A stretch of 64,000 nt of DNA from Hyphomicrobiales bacterium (GCA_900466005.1 UEGQ01000010.1:1-64000); one strand, 5' to 3'. Shown: positions 1-9,957, numbered from the stretch's first letter. Numbers and translations are program-made. The notes: generated by a model not told the origin, from the sequence alone.

Positions 1-16
1 GCCGGATCGCTCCGGC
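1..16 (-). terminator. Possible terminator hairpin after the first chemoreceptor gene
   Basis: A perfect 6-bp stem (GCCGGA/TCCGGC) closes a TCGC tetraloop, 28 nt downstream of the chemoreceptor stop on the minus strand. The window ends here, so any following T run cannot be seen. Confidence 0.35.
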
Positions 17-43
17 GGCTGTTTGGCTTGATGAGGACAGCCG

Positions 44-1876
44 TCAGCTCGCCATGCGCATCTGTTGTGCGACGCGCTGCAGGCCGTAGCCCTGGCTGCC
101 GGAAACCTTGAAGCTGCGGATGAGGTTCAGCAGTTCCTCGGTGTCGTTGGCGAGCGCCTCGGCCGATGCGGTGGTTTCCTCGGCCATGGCGGCGTTGTGC
201 TGCGTCGCGGCGTCGAGCTGGTTCATCGCCGAGGAGATCGAGCGCAGCGTGGTGTCCTGCTCGACCGCCGAATGGGCGATCTTCGAGACGATGTCGCTTG
301 CCGTCTTGATCTGGTCGGAGATCCGCTTCAGCGCCTCGCCGGCCTGGCCGACGAGCTGCACGCCGTTCTGCACCTGGCCGGTCGAATGCGAGATCTGGTC
401 CTTGATCTCCTTCGCGGCGGCGGCCGAACGCTGGGCGAGTTCGCGCACTTCCTGGGCGACGACGGCAAAGCCCTTGCCGCTTTCGCCGGCCCGTGCCGCC
501 TCGACGCCTGCGTTGAGCGCCAAGAGGTTGGTCTGGAAGGCGATCTCGTCGATCACCCCGATGATCTTGCCGATCTCGATCGAGGACTTCTCGATGCCGC
601 TCATCGCGCTGATCGCCTCGGCGACGACGGCATCCGAACGGGATGCTTCGCTGGAGACCGTGTTGACCCGCTTGGCGGCCTCCTGTGCGCCCTCCGCCGT
701 CTGGCGAACGGCGACGGTGAGCTCGTCGAGGGCGGCCGAGGTTTCCTCGAGGTTGGCGGCCTGCCGCTCGGTGCGCTGGGAGAGTTCGTTGGAGGCACGA
801 CGGATTTCCTCCTTCGAGCCGCCGATGTCGACGCCCTTCGCACTGACCTTGGACATCGCCGCTTCGAGATGCGAGAGGGCTTCGTTGAAGTTGTCGCGGA
901 GCGTCGCGTATTTCGGGCCGAGATCGCCGCAGCGGACGGTCAGGTCGCCGCCGGCAAGCTCTTCCAGGGCCACGCCGATCGTCGCGACGACGTGTGCCTG
1001 CTGCTCGCTCTCCTGCCGCTGCATGGCGGCATTCTGCTGCCGCTCGCTGTCGAGCTCGCGGTCTTGCACCTTCTGGCGTTCCGCCATGGCATGGCGCTCG
1101 CGCACCTTGTCCTGCAGCGAAAGTGTGGCCTTGGCCATCATGCCGACTTCGTTGCGCATGTCGGTGTGCGGGATGGCGATGCTGACATTTTCGTCGGCGA
1201 CGGCTTCCAGCGCGTCGTGGATCGCCGTAAGCGGCCTTGTGATGCCGCGGATCACCGCGAAGGCGGCGAAGCTGCCGAGCGCGAAGGCGGTGAAGCCGAT
1301 GAGCAGGGCGCCTTGAACGCTTTCCATGATGGTCGCGTTCAGATCGTCAAGATAGGCCCCGGTGCCGATCATCAGACCCCAGGGCTCGAAAGTGGCCGAG
1401 TAGGCGGCCTTCGGGGAGAGCTGGTTTTCGGCCATGCCGGGCTTCGGCCATTCATAGGTGGTCCAGCCGCCGCCCTGCCGGGCCTTCTGCACCATTTCGA
1501 CGAGGAACTTGTTGCCCGACTTGTCGGTGACATTGGCGAAATTCTTGCCGATGTCCTTTCCGTCCAGATAGAACACGCGATTGACGTCGTAATCGTAGCC
1601 GAAGATGTAGCCGTCCGGCTCGTAGCGGATCTTGGCGACGATGTCGTAGGCTTGGGCCTTGGCTTCCTCGGTCGTCAGCTCGCCCTTCACCTCGAGGTCG
1701 TGATAGCGCTTGAGAACCGAGACCGCTGCCTCGGTCTGCGCGCGCAGCATTTGATAGCGCTCGTCGTAGATCGCAGTCGCCGATGCGCGGATCTGGAAAA
1801 AGGTGGCGATCGCGAAGGCGAGCATCAGCCCGCCGATCAGCATCATAAGTTGGCTGGAAATTTTCAGGTTTTTCAT
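44..1876 (-). CDS. Methyl-accepting chemotaxis protein with a single-Cache sensor domain
   Basis: This 610-residue chemoreceptor should sit in the inner membrane and pass ligand binding to CheA/CheW. It has TM1 at about residues 7-29 and a periplasmic sCache_2-type domain at about 33-180 ([10 protein letters not shown] at 88-97). TM2 is at about 189-209, followed by HAMP and a cytoplasmic coiled coil with the conserved tip [20 protein letters not shown]. The start is supported by AGAGG 4 nt upstream. The C-terminus (QMRMAS) lacks a CheR-docking pentapeptide. No che genes are nearby, so it is an orphan receptor. sCache domains often bind small carboxylates, but the ligand cannot be read from sequence. 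Family assignment is very secure. Confidence 0.95.
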   Translation of the reverse strand: MKNLKISSQLMMLIGGLMLAFAIATFFQIRASATAIYDERYQMLRAQTEAAVSVLKRYHDLEVKGELTTEEAKAQAYDIVAKIRYEPDGYIFGYDYDVNRVFYLDGKDIGKNFANVTDKSGNKFLVEMVQKARQGGGWTTYEWPKPGMAENQLSPKAAYSATFEPWGLMIGTGAYLDDLNATIMESVQGALLIGFTAFALGSFAAFAVIRGITRPLTAIHDALEAVADENVSIAIPHTDMRNEVGMMAKATLSLQDKVRERHAMAERQKVQDRELDSERQQNAAMQRQESEQQAHVVATIGVALEELAGGDLTVRCGDLGPKYATLRDNFNEALSHLEAAMSKVSAKGVDIGGSKEEIRRASNELSQRTERQAANLEETSAALDELTVAVRQTAEGAQEAAKRVNTVSSEASRSDAVVAEAISAMSGIEKSSIEIGKIIGVIDEIAFQTNLLALNAGVEAARAGESGKGFAVVAQEVRELAQRSAAAAKEIKDQISHSTGQVQNGVQLVGQAGEALKRISDQIKTASDIVSKIAHSAVEQDTTLRSISSAMNQLDAATQHNAAMAEETTASAEALANDTEELLNLIRSFKVSGSQGYGLQRVAQQMRMAS

Positions 1877-1984
1877 CGTGCCTCTCAGACAGGGGCCGGT
1901 TCCGCTGCCTGGATGGGGATTGCAGCTCTAACCGACGGGGTCAGTCGGCGCTTCCTGCGCCCGTCATGTGCTGCATCGCACTCG

Positions 1985-2003
1985 ATATCGATGCATATCG
2001 ATG
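1985..2003. repeat. Two 9-bp direct repeats upstream of the chemoreceptor gene
   Basis: ATATCGATG occurs at 1985-1993 and again at 1995-2003, one helical turn apart and about 110-125 bp upstream of the chemoreceptor start codon. The spacing would suit a dimeric activator, but no known operator is matched. The rest of the 320-bp gap 1877-2196 holds only the terminator listed next. Confidence 0.3.
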
Positions 2004-2091
2004 TAACTATAAACATTCCCCTAATTTTCGGGGGCGCTTATACCTTTGGATAGTCAGTGTCTTGCGCCGGGCTCGCGGAAGGCGGCAAAGC

Positions 2092-2121
2092 AATGCGCCC
2101 GGACGGGTGCCCGGGCGCATT
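2092..2121 (-). terminator. Intrinsic terminator of the HPE1-like gene
   Basis: An 11-bp perfect GC-rich stem (AATGCGCCCGG / CCGGGCGCATT) encloses an 8-nt loop, about 75 nt past the stop of the small secreted-protein gene. The T run is poor in both directions. It probably separates this gene from the chemoreceptor promoter region. Confidence 0.6.
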
Positions 2122-2196
2122 TGTCCGCAGTCGCTGCGGCGGATGCCCTTCAACCTGGATCGTGCGGTTGTGGGGCGGGGGATATCGTGGCGGGCG

Positions 2197-2664
2197 TCAG
2201 GGTAGCCTGAGTTCGAAACCCGACGTGTCGAGCGTGGTCGGTCCGGTCGCGGTTGCGGCGCCGGCCTCACCGCCGACGGCTGCCGTGGTGGTTGTCACGT
2301 CGATGCCGACGTCGCGTCCGCCTTCCTGGCCCGGAATGGCGGCGGTGACGATCGAGCCGTTCGTTGCCCAGCCGTCGGCCTTGTTGACGAAGACGACGGG
2401 GGAGCCGCCCATCCAGGCTTCGGTGCGGATCAGCTTGCGTTCGCCGTTCACGTCCCTGATTTCCGCCTTCTGTTCTCCGGCGGGAAGCGTCGGCACGACA
2501 TAGGCGTTCTTCTTGACGGCGACCGGCGGCGGGCAATCCGGACAGCGCATGACCTCGACGCTGTGGCTCTCCGCACGCGGAACGGCGTGGATGACTTCGA
2601 CGGACGATGCCATGGCCGGGCCGGTGGCCAGGATGGCGGCTGCGGTCAGGATCAGACGACGCAT
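2197..2664 (-). CDS. Small exported protein, HPE1-like
   Basis: The 155-residue product has a clear signal peptide (MRRLILTAAAILATGPAMAS, cleavage near residue 20), so it should be exported to the periplasm or beyond. The mature part has a CPDC motif at 41-44 and a Gly/Thr-rich C-terminus. It resembles a family that I recall being labelled 'plant virulence effector HPE1-like' in Rhizobiaceae; that name is a database label and does not prove a virulence role. The reading frame stays open far upstream through purD, but the signal peptide marks the real start. A hairpin covers the likely Shine-Dalgarno (see next entry). Function unknown. Confidence 0.75.
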   Translation of the reverse strand: MRRLILTAAAILATGPAMASSVEVIHAVPRAESHSVEVMRCPDCPPPVAVKKNAYVVPTLPAGEQKAEIRDVNGERKLIRTEAWMGGSPVVFVNKADGWATNGSIVTAAIPGQEGGRDVGIDVTTTTAAVGGEAGAATATGPTTLDTSGFELRLP

Positions 2665-2674
2665 GGTACAAGCA

Positions 2675-2697
2675 CTCCCCGAGCTGTTATCGGGGAG
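2675..2697 (-). promoter_or_regulatory. Hairpin covering the Shine-Dalgarno of the HPE1-like gene (or purD terminator)
   Basis: On the minus strand CTCCCCGA pairs perfectly with TCGGGGAG (8 bp, 7-nt loop). The 3' arm carries GGGGAG, 10 nt before the ATG at 2664, so folding would hide the ribosome-binding site. The same hairpin could instead terminate purD, which ends 90 nt upstream. The T run after it is weak (TGCTTGT). Confidence 0.4.
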
Positions 2698-2786
2698 ACT
2701 AGACCGGCTTTGTTGATATCCGGTCAGGAGGAATGGTAAATATTGACCGAATAGCGCCTTTTTCGTCCCGAAATCGGCGCCGGCGA

Positions 2787-4058
2787 TCAGTTTTTCTCGC
2801 GCGCGATCGCCCGCCAGCCGATGTCGCGGCGGCAGAAGCCGTTTTCCCACGCCACCTGGTCCACCAGCGCATAGGCACGCGCTTGGGCCTCGGCGACCGT
2901 CTTGCCGGTCGCCGTCGCGTTCAGCACGCGCCCGCCGGTCGCAACGAGCTTTCCGTCCTTCAGTGCAGTGCCGGCATGGAAGACCTTGGCGCCGGCCGTC
3001 TCCGCGGGCATGGCCTCGATCGGCGTGTTCTTGTCGTAGGCGCCGGGATAGCCCTTCGAGGCCAGCACGACGGTGAGCGCCGGATCGTCGATCCACTCGG
3101 CCGAAACCTGGTCGAGCGTGCCGGTCGCGGTAGCGTAGAGCAGCGGCAGCAGGTCGCTCTTCAGCCGCATCAGCAGCACCTGGCATTCCGGATCGCCGAA
3201 ACGGACATTGTACTCGATGAGTTCCGGACCCTTGGCGGTGATCATCAGGCCTGCGAAGAAGACGCCGCTGAAGGGGGTGCCCATCTCCGCCATGCCGCGC
3301 ATGGTCGGTTCGATGATCTCTCTCATCGTGCGCTCGACCATCTCGGGCGTCATCACCGGTGCCGGCGAATAGGCACCCATGCCGCCGGTGTTCGGGCCTG
3401 TGTCGCCGTCGCCGACACGCTTGTGGTCCTGGGCAGTGGCGAGCGGAAGCGCGTGCTCGCCGTCGCAGAGGCAGAAGAAGCTCGCCTCCTCGCCGTCGAG
3501 GAAGGCCTCGACCACCACTTCCGCGCCGGCCGAGCCGAAAGCGCCTTCGAAACAGTCGTCGATCGCCGCCAGCGCCTCGTCGAGCGTCATCGCAACCGTC
3601 ACGCCCTTGCCGGCGGCGAGCCCGTCGGCCTTGATGACGATCGGCGCGCCCTGGGCACGGACATAGGCCTTCGCCTTCGGCGCGTTGTTGAAGCGCTGAT
3701 AGGCGCCGCTCGGGATATCGAAGCGGGCGCAGAGATCCTTGGTGAAGCCCTTCGAGCCTTCGAGCTGGGCGGCGGCCGCGGACGGCCCGAAGACCGCGAT
3801 GCCGGCGGCGCGCAGCACGTCGGCAAGTCCCGCCACCAGCGGCGCTTCCGGTCCGACGACGACGAAGTCGATCGCCTTTTCCTTGCAGAAGGCGGTGACG
3901 GCGCCATGGTCGTCGATATCGAGGCCGACGAGCGTCGCATGCTCGGCGATGCCCGGATTGCCCGGCGCGGCATAGAAGGCCTCCATCAGCGGCGACTGCG
4001 CCAGCTTCCATGCCAGCGCATGTTCGCGCCCGCCCGACCCGATCAACAGAACCTTCAT
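2787..4058 (-). CDS. purD: Phosphoribosylamine-glycine ligase (GAR synthetase)
   Basis: PurD joins glycine to phosphoribosylamine using ATP, the second step of purine synthesis, in the cytoplasm. The 423-residue length is normal. The N-terminal domain starts with [16 protein letters not shown]. The ATP-grasp region includes the lysine-containing [17 protein letters not shown] stretch and [10 protein letters not shown]. The C-terminal part has [10 protein letters not shown]. It is transcribed away from tex, and the 166-bp divergent gap at 4059-4224 probably holds both promoters. No PurH or PurN lies next to it, as is usual in rhizobia. Confidence 0.97.
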   Translation of the reverse strand: MKVLLIGSGGREHALAWKLAQSPLMEAFYAAPGNPGIAEHATLVGLDIDDHGAVTAFCKEKAIDFVVVGPEAPLVAGLADVLRAAGIAVFGPSAAAAQLEGSKGFTKDLCARFDIPSGAYQRFNNAPKAKAYVRAQGAPIVIKADGLAAGKGVTVAMTLDEALAAIDDCFEGAFGSAGAEVVVEAFLDGEEASFFCLCDGEHALPLATAQDHKRVGDGDTGPNTGGMGAYSPAPVMTPEMVERTMREIIEPTMRGMAEMGTPFSGVFFAGLMITAKGPELIEYNVRFGDPECQVLLMRLKSDLLPLLYATATGTLDQVSAEWIDDPALTVVLASKGYPGAYDKNTPIEAMPAETAGAKVFHAGTALKDGKLVATGGRVLNATATGKTVAEAQARAYALVDQVAWENGFCRRDIGWRAIAREKN

Positions 4059-4224
4059 CGCTCGTCTCCGAAATCCTTTGATAGCCGGGCGTTAAGGGCA
4101 GGGGGGCGAAAGGTCAAGGTGGCATATGCGCTTTCAGGCCATGCTTTCCTGTGGAGGCGGGGAGGGCGCCGTTGCCTTGGCACAATCCGCCGCTATGGTC
4201 TGCCGACTTCTTAAGAGGACAGGA

Positions 4225-6540
4225 ATGTTCATGGCCGACGACATCAAATCCATTTCCGCGATCATCGCCGCCGAGATCAACGCGCGCCCCGACCAGGTGA
4301 CGGCGGCCGTCGGGCTGCTGGACGAAGGCGCGACCGTGCCCTTCATCGCGCGCTACCGCAAGGAAGTGACCGGCGGCCTCGACGACACCCAGCTGCGCAA
4401 CCTTTCCGAACGGCTGATCTACCTGCGGGAGCTTGCCGCGCGCCGCAAGGCGATCGTCGAGTCGATCTCCTCGCAGGGCAAGATGACTGACGAGCTTGCC
4501 GCGAAGATCGCAGGCGTCGCCACCAAGGCCGAGCTGGAGGACATTTATCTCCCCTATAAGCCGAAGCGCCGCACGCGCGCCGAGATCGCCCGCGAGCGCG
4601 GGCTGGCGCCGCTCGCGGAAGCGATATGGGCGGACCGCACGGCCGATCCGGCGAAGCTCGCCGAAGCCTATCTCACGGAGGAGGTGCCGGACGTGAAGGC
4701 GGCGCTCGAGGGCGCGCGCGACATCGTCGCCGAAGGGATCGCGGAGAATGCCGACCTGCTCGGCCGGCTGCGTAACGATCTCAAGGACCGGGCGCTGCTC
4801 TATTCGAAGGTGGTCGAGGGCAAGGAACAGGCGGGCGAAAAATTCGCCGACTATTTCGACCATTCGGAACGCTGGGCGACGGTTCCCGGCCACCGCGCGC
4901 TCGCCATGCTGCGCGGCTGGAACGAGGAGGTGCTGACGCTTGCGATCGAAGCCGACCGCGACGACCCGTCGCCGGTGAAGCCGGCGCAGCGGATGATCGC
5001 CGCCGCCTTCGGCATTGCCGACAAGGGCCCTGCCGACCGCTGGCTGATGGAGATCGCCGGCTGGACCTGGCGGGTGAAGCTCTCGATGTCGCTGTCCCTC
5101 GATCTCATGCGTGATCTGCGCGAGCGGGCCGAGGAGGAGGCGATCCACGTCTTCGCCCGCAACTTGAAGGACCTGCTGCTCGCCGCGCCCGCCGGCTCGC
5201 GCGCCACCATGGGGCTCGATCCGGGCATCCGCACCGGCGTGAAGGTCGCGGTCGTCGATGGCACCGGCAAGGTCGTCGACACCACCACCGTCTATCCGTT
5301 CCCGCCGAAGAACGACGTTCGTGGCACGCAGGCGGAGCTGGCGAGCCTCATCCGCAAGCACAAGGTGGAGCTGATCGCGATCGGCAACGGCACCGGCAGC
5401 CGCGAGACGGAGAAGCTGGTCGCCGACATGCTCGCCCAGATGCCGGCACCGAAGCCGACCAAGGTTATCGTTTCCGAGGCGGGCGCTTCGGTCTATTCGG
5501 CCTCCGAGACGGCGGCGCGGGAATTCCCCAACCTCGACGTTTCGTTGCGGGGCGCCGTCTCGATCGCGCGGCGCCTGCAGGACCCGCTCGCGGAACTGGT
5601 GAAGATCGAGCCGAAGTCGATCGGCGTCGGCCAGTACCAGCACGACGTCGACCAGGCGAAGCTCGGCCGTTCGCTGGACGCTGTGGTCGAAGATGCGGTA
5701 AACGCCGTCGGCGTCGATCTCAACACGGCGTCCGCGCCGCTGCTCGCGCGTGTCTCCGGCCTCTCCAATGCCATTGCCGAGGCGATCGTCGCCCATCGCG
5801 ACGAGACCGGCCCGTTCGAAAGCCGCAAGGAACTCCTCAAGGTCTCCCGCCTCGGCGCGCGCACCTTCGAGCAATGCGCGGGCTTCCTGCGCATCCCGAA
5901 CGGCAAGGAGCCGCTCGATGCCTCCTCGGTTCACCCGGAAGCTTACGGTGTGGCAAAGAAGATCGTCGCCGCCTGCGGCCGCGACCTGCGCACGCTGATG
6001 GGCGACAGCGCCACATTGCGGAGCCTCGATCCGCGGACCTTCATCGACGAGCAGTTCGGCCTGCCGACCGTCAGGGACATTATCGCCGAGCTCGAAAAGC
6101 CCGGCCGCGACCCGCGCCCGAGCTTCAAGACCGCGACCTTCGCCGAGGGCGTGGACGAGATCACCGACCTGAAGCCCGGCATGCTGCTCGAGGGAACGGT
6201 GACGAACGTCGCTGCCTTCGGCGCCTTTGTCGATATCGGCGTGCACCAGGACGGCCTCGTCCACGTCTCCCAGCTTGCCGACCGTTTCGTTAAGGATCCG
6301 CATGAGGTGGTGAAGGCCGGCGACGTCGTGAAGGTCCGTGTCGTCGAGGTCGATGTGAAGCGCAAGCGCATCGCGCTCACCATGCGCAAGGATGGCGGCG
6401 AGGCGCCGCCGTCTGCCCGCGACAACCGCGGATCGGGTCCGTCGCGTCCCGGCGGCGGCAAGTCGCAGGCCCGGCAGGACGCGCGCTCCCAACAGGGCAG
6501 CCTCGGTGCAGCGCTGGCGGAAGCCTTCCGCAAGAAGTGA
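4225..6540 (+). CDS. tex: Tex family RNA-binding transcription accessory protein
   Basis: Tex is a cytoplasmic nucleic-acid-binding protein linked to transcription elongation. Domains in order are the helical Tex N-terminal region and a YqgF RNase H-like fold ([16 protein letters not shown] at about 330). Next come helix-hairpin-helix repeats (about 490-560) and a C-terminal S1 domain ([20 protein letters not shown]) followed by a basic Gly/Arg tail. Two starts are close together: ATG 4225 has GAGG 6 nt upstream, and ATG 4231 (MADDIKS) has AGGA 6 nt upstream. The frame is open further up, but that part does not look like Tex. About 771 residues, a normal length. Confidence 0.95.
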   Translation: MFMADDIKSISAIIAAEINARPDQVTAAVGLLDEGATVPFIARYRKEVTGGLDDTQLRNLSERLIYLRELAARRKAIVESISSQGKMTDELAAKIAGVATKAELEDIYLPYKPKRRTRAEIARERGLAPLAEAIWADRTADPAKLAEAYLTEEVPDVKAALEGARDIVAEGIAENADLLGRLRNDLKDRALLYSKVVEGKEQAGEKFADYFDHSERWATVPGHRALAMLRGWNEEVLTLAIEADRDDPSPVKPAQRMIAAAFGIADKGPADRWLMEIAGWTWRVKLSMSLSLDLMRDLRERAEEEAIHVFARNLKDLLLAAPAGSRATMGLDPGIRTGVKVAVVDGTGKVVDTTTVYPFPPKNDVRGTQAELASLIRKHKVELIAIGNGTGSRETEKLVADMLAQMPAPKPTKVIVSEAGASVYSASETAAREFPNLDVSLRGAVSIARRLQDPLAELVKIEPKSIGVGQYQHDVDQAKLGRSLDAVVEDAVNAVGVDLNTASAPLLARVSGLSNAIAEAIVAHRDETGPFESRKELLKVSRLGARTFEQCAGFLRIPNGKEPLDASSVHPEAYGVAKKIVAACGRDLRTLMGDSATLRSLDPRTFIDEQFGLPTVRDIIAELEKPGRDPRPSFKTATFAEGVDEITDLKPGMLLEGTVTNVAAFGAFVDIGVHQDGLVHVSQLADRFVKDPHEVVKAGDVVKVRVVEVDVKRKRIALTMRKDGGEAPPSARDNRGSGPSRPGGGKSQARQDARSQQGSLGAALAEAFRKK

Positions 6541-6546
6541 GGCAAA

Positions 6547-6568
6547 GGGCGGCGCAAAGACGCCGCCC
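6547..6568 (+). terminator. Terminator hairpin after tex
   Basis: An 8-bp perfect stem (GGGCGGCG / CGCCGCCC) with a 6-nt CAAAGA loop starts 6 nt after the tex stop. It lacks a T run, so termination may be partial or factor-assisted. Confidence 0.5.
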
Positions 6569-6612
6569 ACCCCCGGCTTCAAGAAATATGAAGCATCGAT
6601 AATAATCTCGCG

Positions 6613-6640
6613 CTTGTCCAAGCTGATAAAAGCGTTAGAT
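6613..6640 (+). promoter_or_regulatory. Candidate sigma-70-type promoter of cfa
   Basis: CTTGTC (6613-6618) and TTAGAT (6635-6640) are separated by 16 nt, close to the rhizobial CTTGAC/CTATAT pattern. They sit in an AT-rich patch unusual for this window, 43 bp before the cfa start. Confidence 0.4.
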
Positions 6641-6682
6641 TTTTTCCGTTTCATATTCGTTGATAGCAAATTGGGGGCATGA

Positions 6683-7939
6683 ATGACCTCGAAGCTTGAG
6701 GGATTACTGAATCGCATAGTCAGAACCGGTACACTGACCGCTACCACCGCAGACGGACAATCCAGGACCTATGGCGACGGCACGGGCGAACCGGTCGCCA
6801 TCCGCTTCATCGACGAGAAGGCCGAGAACGAACTCGTCGATGATCCGCAGCTGAAGCTCGGCGAAATCTACATGGACGGACGCATGGTCATGGACGCGGG
6901 GGATATCTACGATCTCCTCGCGCTCGTGAAGTCCAACACGCTTGCGGAGGATCTGAGCTTCGGCATGGTCTGGCGCGGGGTGGCCCGCCTGGCGCTCACC
7001 CGCCTGCAGCGCCTTCTTCCCGTCAACCATAACCAGCGCAACGTCGCCCATCATTACGACCTTTCGGCCAAACTCTTCGACCTCTTCCTCGATACGGACT
7101 GGCAATACTCCTGCGCCTATTTCGAGACGCCGGAGACGACGCTCGAAGAGGCTCAGGTCGCCAAGAAACGCCATATCGCCGCCAAGCTGCTGCTCGGCGA
7201 AGGCCAGCGCGTGCTGGAGATCGGCTCCGGCTGGGGCGGCATGGCGATGTATCTCGCCGAATCCTCCGGCGTCGACGTGACGGGCATCACGCTCTCCACC
7301 GAACAGTTGCGCGTCTCGCGCGACCGGGCGGAGAAACGCGGGCTTTCCTCCCGCGTCCGCTTCGAGCTGCAGGACTACCGCACCATGAAGGCGAAGCCCT
7401 TCGACCGCATCGTCTCTGTCGGCATGTTCGAGCATGTCGGTCCCTGGAACTACGGCCGGTTCTTCCGCAAGGCGGCCGAGCTGCTCGACAGGGACGGGGT
7501 CATGCTGCTGCATTCGATCGGCCAGCCGACGCCGCCGCTCGTCAACAATCCCTTCTTCGAGAAGTACATCTTCCCGGGAGGCTATATTCCCTCGCTCGCC
7601 GAGGTGCTGCCGGCAGTGCAGAAGGCGGGTCTCTTCGTCCGCGACATCGAGATCATGCCGCGCCACTACGCACGCACGCTCCGCCTGTGGCGGGAACGGT
7701 TCCTCGCGCGCAGGGAAGAGGTGGTGCGGCTCTATGACGAACGGTTCGTCCGCATGTGGGAATTCTATCTCGCCGGCTCGGAGATGGCCTTCACGCATCA
7801 GGGCTTCTTCATCTTCCAGATGCAGCTTGCCCGGAACACCTTCGCGGTTCCCGACACCCGCGGCTACATGGCCGAGCGTGAGGCGGTCCTTACCGCCTTC
7901 GACGCCACGCGTCCGCCGCTGGAGAAGGTGACGTACTGA
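6683..7939 (+). CDS. cfa: Cyclopropane-fatty-acyl-phospholipid synthase
   Basis: This enzyme transfers a methylene group from S-adenosylmethionine to double bonds of membrane phospholipid acyl chains. At 418 residues it is of typical length. It has the N-terminal lipid-binding segment, HHYDLS at 123-128, QYSCAYF at 141-147, the SAM motif VLEIGSGWGG at 177-186 and the downstream MFEHVG motif. The start is set by GGGGG 5 nt before the ATG. The gene stands alone between two hairpins and has its own AT-rich promoter region. Rhizobia usually carry two cfa paralogues, and which one this is cannot be decided here. Confidence 0.95.
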   Translation: MTSKLEGLLNRIVRTGTLTATTADGQSRTYGDGTGEPVAIRFIDEKAENELVDDPQLKLGEIYMDGRMVMDAGDIYDLLALVKSNTLAEDLSFGMVWRGVARLALTRLQRLLPVNHNQRNVAHHYDLSAKLFDLFLDTDWQYSCAYFETPETTLEEAQVAKKRHIAAKLLLGEGQRVLEIGSGWGGMAMYLAESSGVDVTGITLSTEQLRVSRDRAEKRGLSSRVRFELQDYRTMKAKPFDRIVSVGMFEHVGPWNYGRFFRKAAELLDRDGVMLLHSIGQPTPPLVNNPFFEKYIFPGGYIPSLAEVLPAVQKAGLFVRDIEIMPRHYARTLRLWRERFLARREEVVRLYDERFVRMWEFYLAGSEMAFTHQGFFIFQMQLARNTFAVPDTRGYMAEREAVLTAFDATRPPLEKVTY

Positions 7940-7974
7940 GACCGGGCGAGGAGCACATTGGCAAGGTTAATGAT

Positions 7975-8007
7975 CCGGTAACGCATTTCGTGCGAATGCG
8001 TCACCGG
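7975..8007 (+). terminator. Terminator hairpin after cfa
   Basis: A 13-bp stem with one mismatch (CCGGTAACGCATT / AATGCGTCACCGG) and a 7-nt loop begins 36 nt after the cfa stop. TTCCCC follows, so the U tract is short. Confidence 0.55.
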
Positions 8008-8057
8008 TTCCCCTCCGCACCGGCGGACCTTCGTATTGCGTTTCCGGAGCTTGTGTC

Positions 8058-8840
8058 ATGCGTCTTCCCGCCTGCTTTCTCTTGTCCCTCGTCACCCTTC
8101 TGCCGGCTCACGCGGTCCTCGCCGGCGACTGGTATGTGAAGCTTGGCGCGCAGGGTGTGAGCGAGCCTTCCTACGAAGGCTCGAGCGAGCGGAAGATTGG
8201 CGTCTCGCCGACGATCTCGATAGGGCGTGAAGGCAATACGCAGGCGTTTTCGTCACGCAATGACAGTCCTTCCTTCGGTATCGTCGAGACCGAGACGGTG
8301 AGGGCCGGCGTCGCCGGCCGGCTGGTCTGGGGACGGGATTCCGATACGTCGGACGACCTCGAGGGGCTGTCCGACGTGAAGTTCGGGGCCGAAGTCGGTG
8401 GGTTCGTCGACGTCTATCCGACCGATTATCTGCGGGTGCGCGGCGAGTTGCGGCAGGGCGTCCGCAGCCATGACGGTCTCGTTGCCGATGTCGCCGCCGA
8501 TGCCTTCACCGACATCGCACCCGACCTGCAGGTTTCCGGCGGACCGCGCGCCCGCTACGCGACGAGCGGTTACAGCCGCGCCTATTACGGCGTGAATGCC
8601 GCCGAATCGGCTGCTTCTGGTCTTGACCAGTATGACCCGGGCGCCGGCTGGCAATCGGTCGGGGCAGGGGCGGCGATCACCTGGAATGCCACCGCACGGC
8701 TGCAGGCGAGTGCCTTTGCCGAATACAAGCGCCTCGTCGGACCGGCCGCCGACAGCAGTCTCGTCCAGGAGCGCGGCACGCCGAACCAGGTCATCTTCGG
8801 CGTCGGGGCCAGCTACAAGTTCGGCGTCCAGATCGACTGA
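8058..8840 (+). CDS. MipA/OmpV family outer membrane protein
   Basis: The 260-residue protein begins with a signal peptide ending near residue 22 (AHAVLAG), followed by DWYVKLGAQGVSEPSYEGS, which is typical of MipA/OmpV proteins. The rest is made of alternating short beta-strand-like segments and ends in an aromatic strand (GASYKFGVQID), as in outer-membrane beta barrels. E. coli MipA scaffolds peptidoglycan enzymes, but most rhizobial members are uncharacterised, so the role here is open. It lies 52 bp upstream of ubiA in the same direction and may be co-transcribed with it. Confidence 0.85.
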   Translation: MRLPACFLLSLVTLLPAHAVLAGDWYVKLGAQGVSEPSYEGSSERKIGVSPTISIGREGNTQAFSSRNDSPSFGIVETETVRAGVAGRLVWGRDSDTSDDLEGLSDVKFGAEVGGFVDVYPTDYLRVRGELRQGVRSHDGLVADVAADAFTDIAPDLQVSGGPRARYATSGYSRAYYGVNAAESAASGLDQYDPGAGWQSVGAGAAITWNATARLQASAFAEYKRLVGPAADSSLVQERGTPNQVIFGVGASYKFGVQID

Positions 8841-8892
8841 TCGGTCCGGACCGCTTGTTTCCTTCCGCCGGGCTTTGGTCTATCAATCCGGC

Positions 8893-9846
8893 ATGAACAC
8901 GTTTGCCGACAATACCGGGCGCGTCGCGGATGCGCCCTCCGACAACTGGGTCTACCGCATCCTGCCGCGCGCAGCCTGGCCGTACGCACAGCTTGCCCGC
9001 TGGGACCGGCCGATCGGCTGGCAGCTCCTGATGTGGCCCTGCTTCTGGTCGTCGGCGCTCGCCGCCAACGTCCTGCAGGAGGAGGGGCGGCTGAGCCTCT
9101 CCCTCTTCGCCTTCCACCTTGCGCTCTTCTTCATCGGTTCGGTCGCCATGCGCGGAGCCGGCTGCACCTATAACGACCTCGTCGACCACGAGATCGACAT
9201 GGCGGTGGCCCGCACCCGGTCGCGGCCGCTTCCCTCCGGTCGCGTCACCCGCTTGCAGGCGAAGCTCTTCATGGCGGCGCAGGCCTTAACCGGTCTTTTC
9301 GTCCTCCTCTGCTTCAACGGATTTGCGATCGGCCTCGGCGTACTCTCGCTTGCCGTGGTCGCGGTCTATCCCTTCGCCAAGCGCTTCACCGACTGGCCGC
9401 AGTTCTTCCTCGGACTCGCCTTCTCCTGGGGCGGATTGATGGGGTGGGCCGGGCTTTTCGGATCGCTGTCGCTGTCGGCCGTGCTGCTTTACGCCGCCGC
9501 AGTCGCCTGGACGATCGGCTACGACACCATCTACGCCCATCAGGACAAGGAGGACGATGCGCTGATCGGCGTGCGCTCCACCGCCCGGCTCTTCGGTGAA
9601 AATACCCGCGTCTGGCTCGTCGGCCTCTACGGCCTGACGCTTCTCCTGCTTGCCTCCGCCTTCTTCGCGGCCGGGGCCGGTTTCCTCGCCTTCGTCGGCC
9701 TTCTCGCCGCGGGCGGCATGCTCGCCTACCAGATCGCCGTCCTCGACATCGACGACGCTGCCCAGTGCCTCGCGCTCTTCAAGTCCAACAGCCGGGTCGG
9801 TGCGATCATCTTCGCTGGACTTCTTGTAGCGCTGCCCTTCGCCTGA
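8893..9846 (+). CDS. ubiA: 4-hydroxybenzoate polyprenyltransferase
   Basis: UbiA attaches the polyprenyl tail to 4-hydroxybenzoate, the membrane step of ubiquinone synthesis. The 317-residue protein has about eight hydrophobic segments. Both Asp-rich Mg-diphosphate motifs are present, NDLVDHEID followed by RPLPSG in the first half and DTIYAHQDKEDD in the second. The frame is open upstream into the porin-like gene, but the ATG at 8893 gives the family-typical N-terminus. Well supported. Confidence 0.95.
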   Translation: MNTFADNTGRVADAPSDNWVYRILPRAAWPYAQLARWDRPIGWQLLMWPCFWSSALAANVLQEEGRLSLSLFAFHLALFFIGSVAMRGAGCTYNDLVDHEIDMAVARTRSRPLPSGRVTRLQAKLFMAAQALTGLFVLLCFNGFAIGLGVLSLAVVAVYPFAKRFTDWPQFFLGLAFSWGGLMGWAGLFGSLSLSAVLLYAAAVAWTIGYDTIYAHQDKEDDALIGVRSTARLFGENTRVWLVGLYGLTLLLLASAFFAAGAGFLAFVGLLAAGGMLAYQIAVLDIDDAAQCLALFKSNSRVGAIIFAGLLVALPFA

Positions 9847-9873
9847 CGGGAAACCGCTGGCCCGAAACGTAAC

Positions 9874-9901
9874 AGGCCCCGCATCGTGACGAGCGAGGCC
9901 T
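9874..9901. terminator. Terminator hairpin between convergent ubiA and DUF6101 genes
   Basis: AGGCCCCGC pairs with GCGAGGCCT (8 of 9 bp) around a 10-nt loop, placed between two genes that run towards each other, so it may serve both. T runs are weak. Confidence 0.4.
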
Positions 9902-9957
9902 TGTGTCCGGGCGGTTGCCTGATTGTCTCGAAAAGAACCGGATGACCGGTCCTTCGC

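Noticed and set aside
65-2053. A 662-codon open frame on the plus strand opposite the first chemoreceptor gene
   Set aside because: It is antisense to a clearly real receptor, has no recognisable domain, and such mirror frames are common in GC-rich DNA.
2205-2235. A GTTCGAAACCCGAC stretch resembling a tRNA T-arm
   Set aside because: No matching acceptor, D or anticodon arms nearby, and it lies in the HPE1-like coding region.
2197-2664. Calling the HPE1-like protein a plant virulence effector
   Set aside because: The name rests on a family label; the sequence shows only a signal peptide and a small domain, with no secretion-system signal for plant cells.
2665-4011. Long in-frame N-terminal extension of the HPE1-like gene through purD
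   Set aside because: The extension is Arg-rich antisense-like sequence in another frame of purD, while a normal signal peptide starts at 2664.
4114-6747. An 877-codon open frame antisense to tex
   Set aside because: Arg/Leu/Asp-rich sequence without any domain, opposite a complete Tex protein; a shadow of codon bias.
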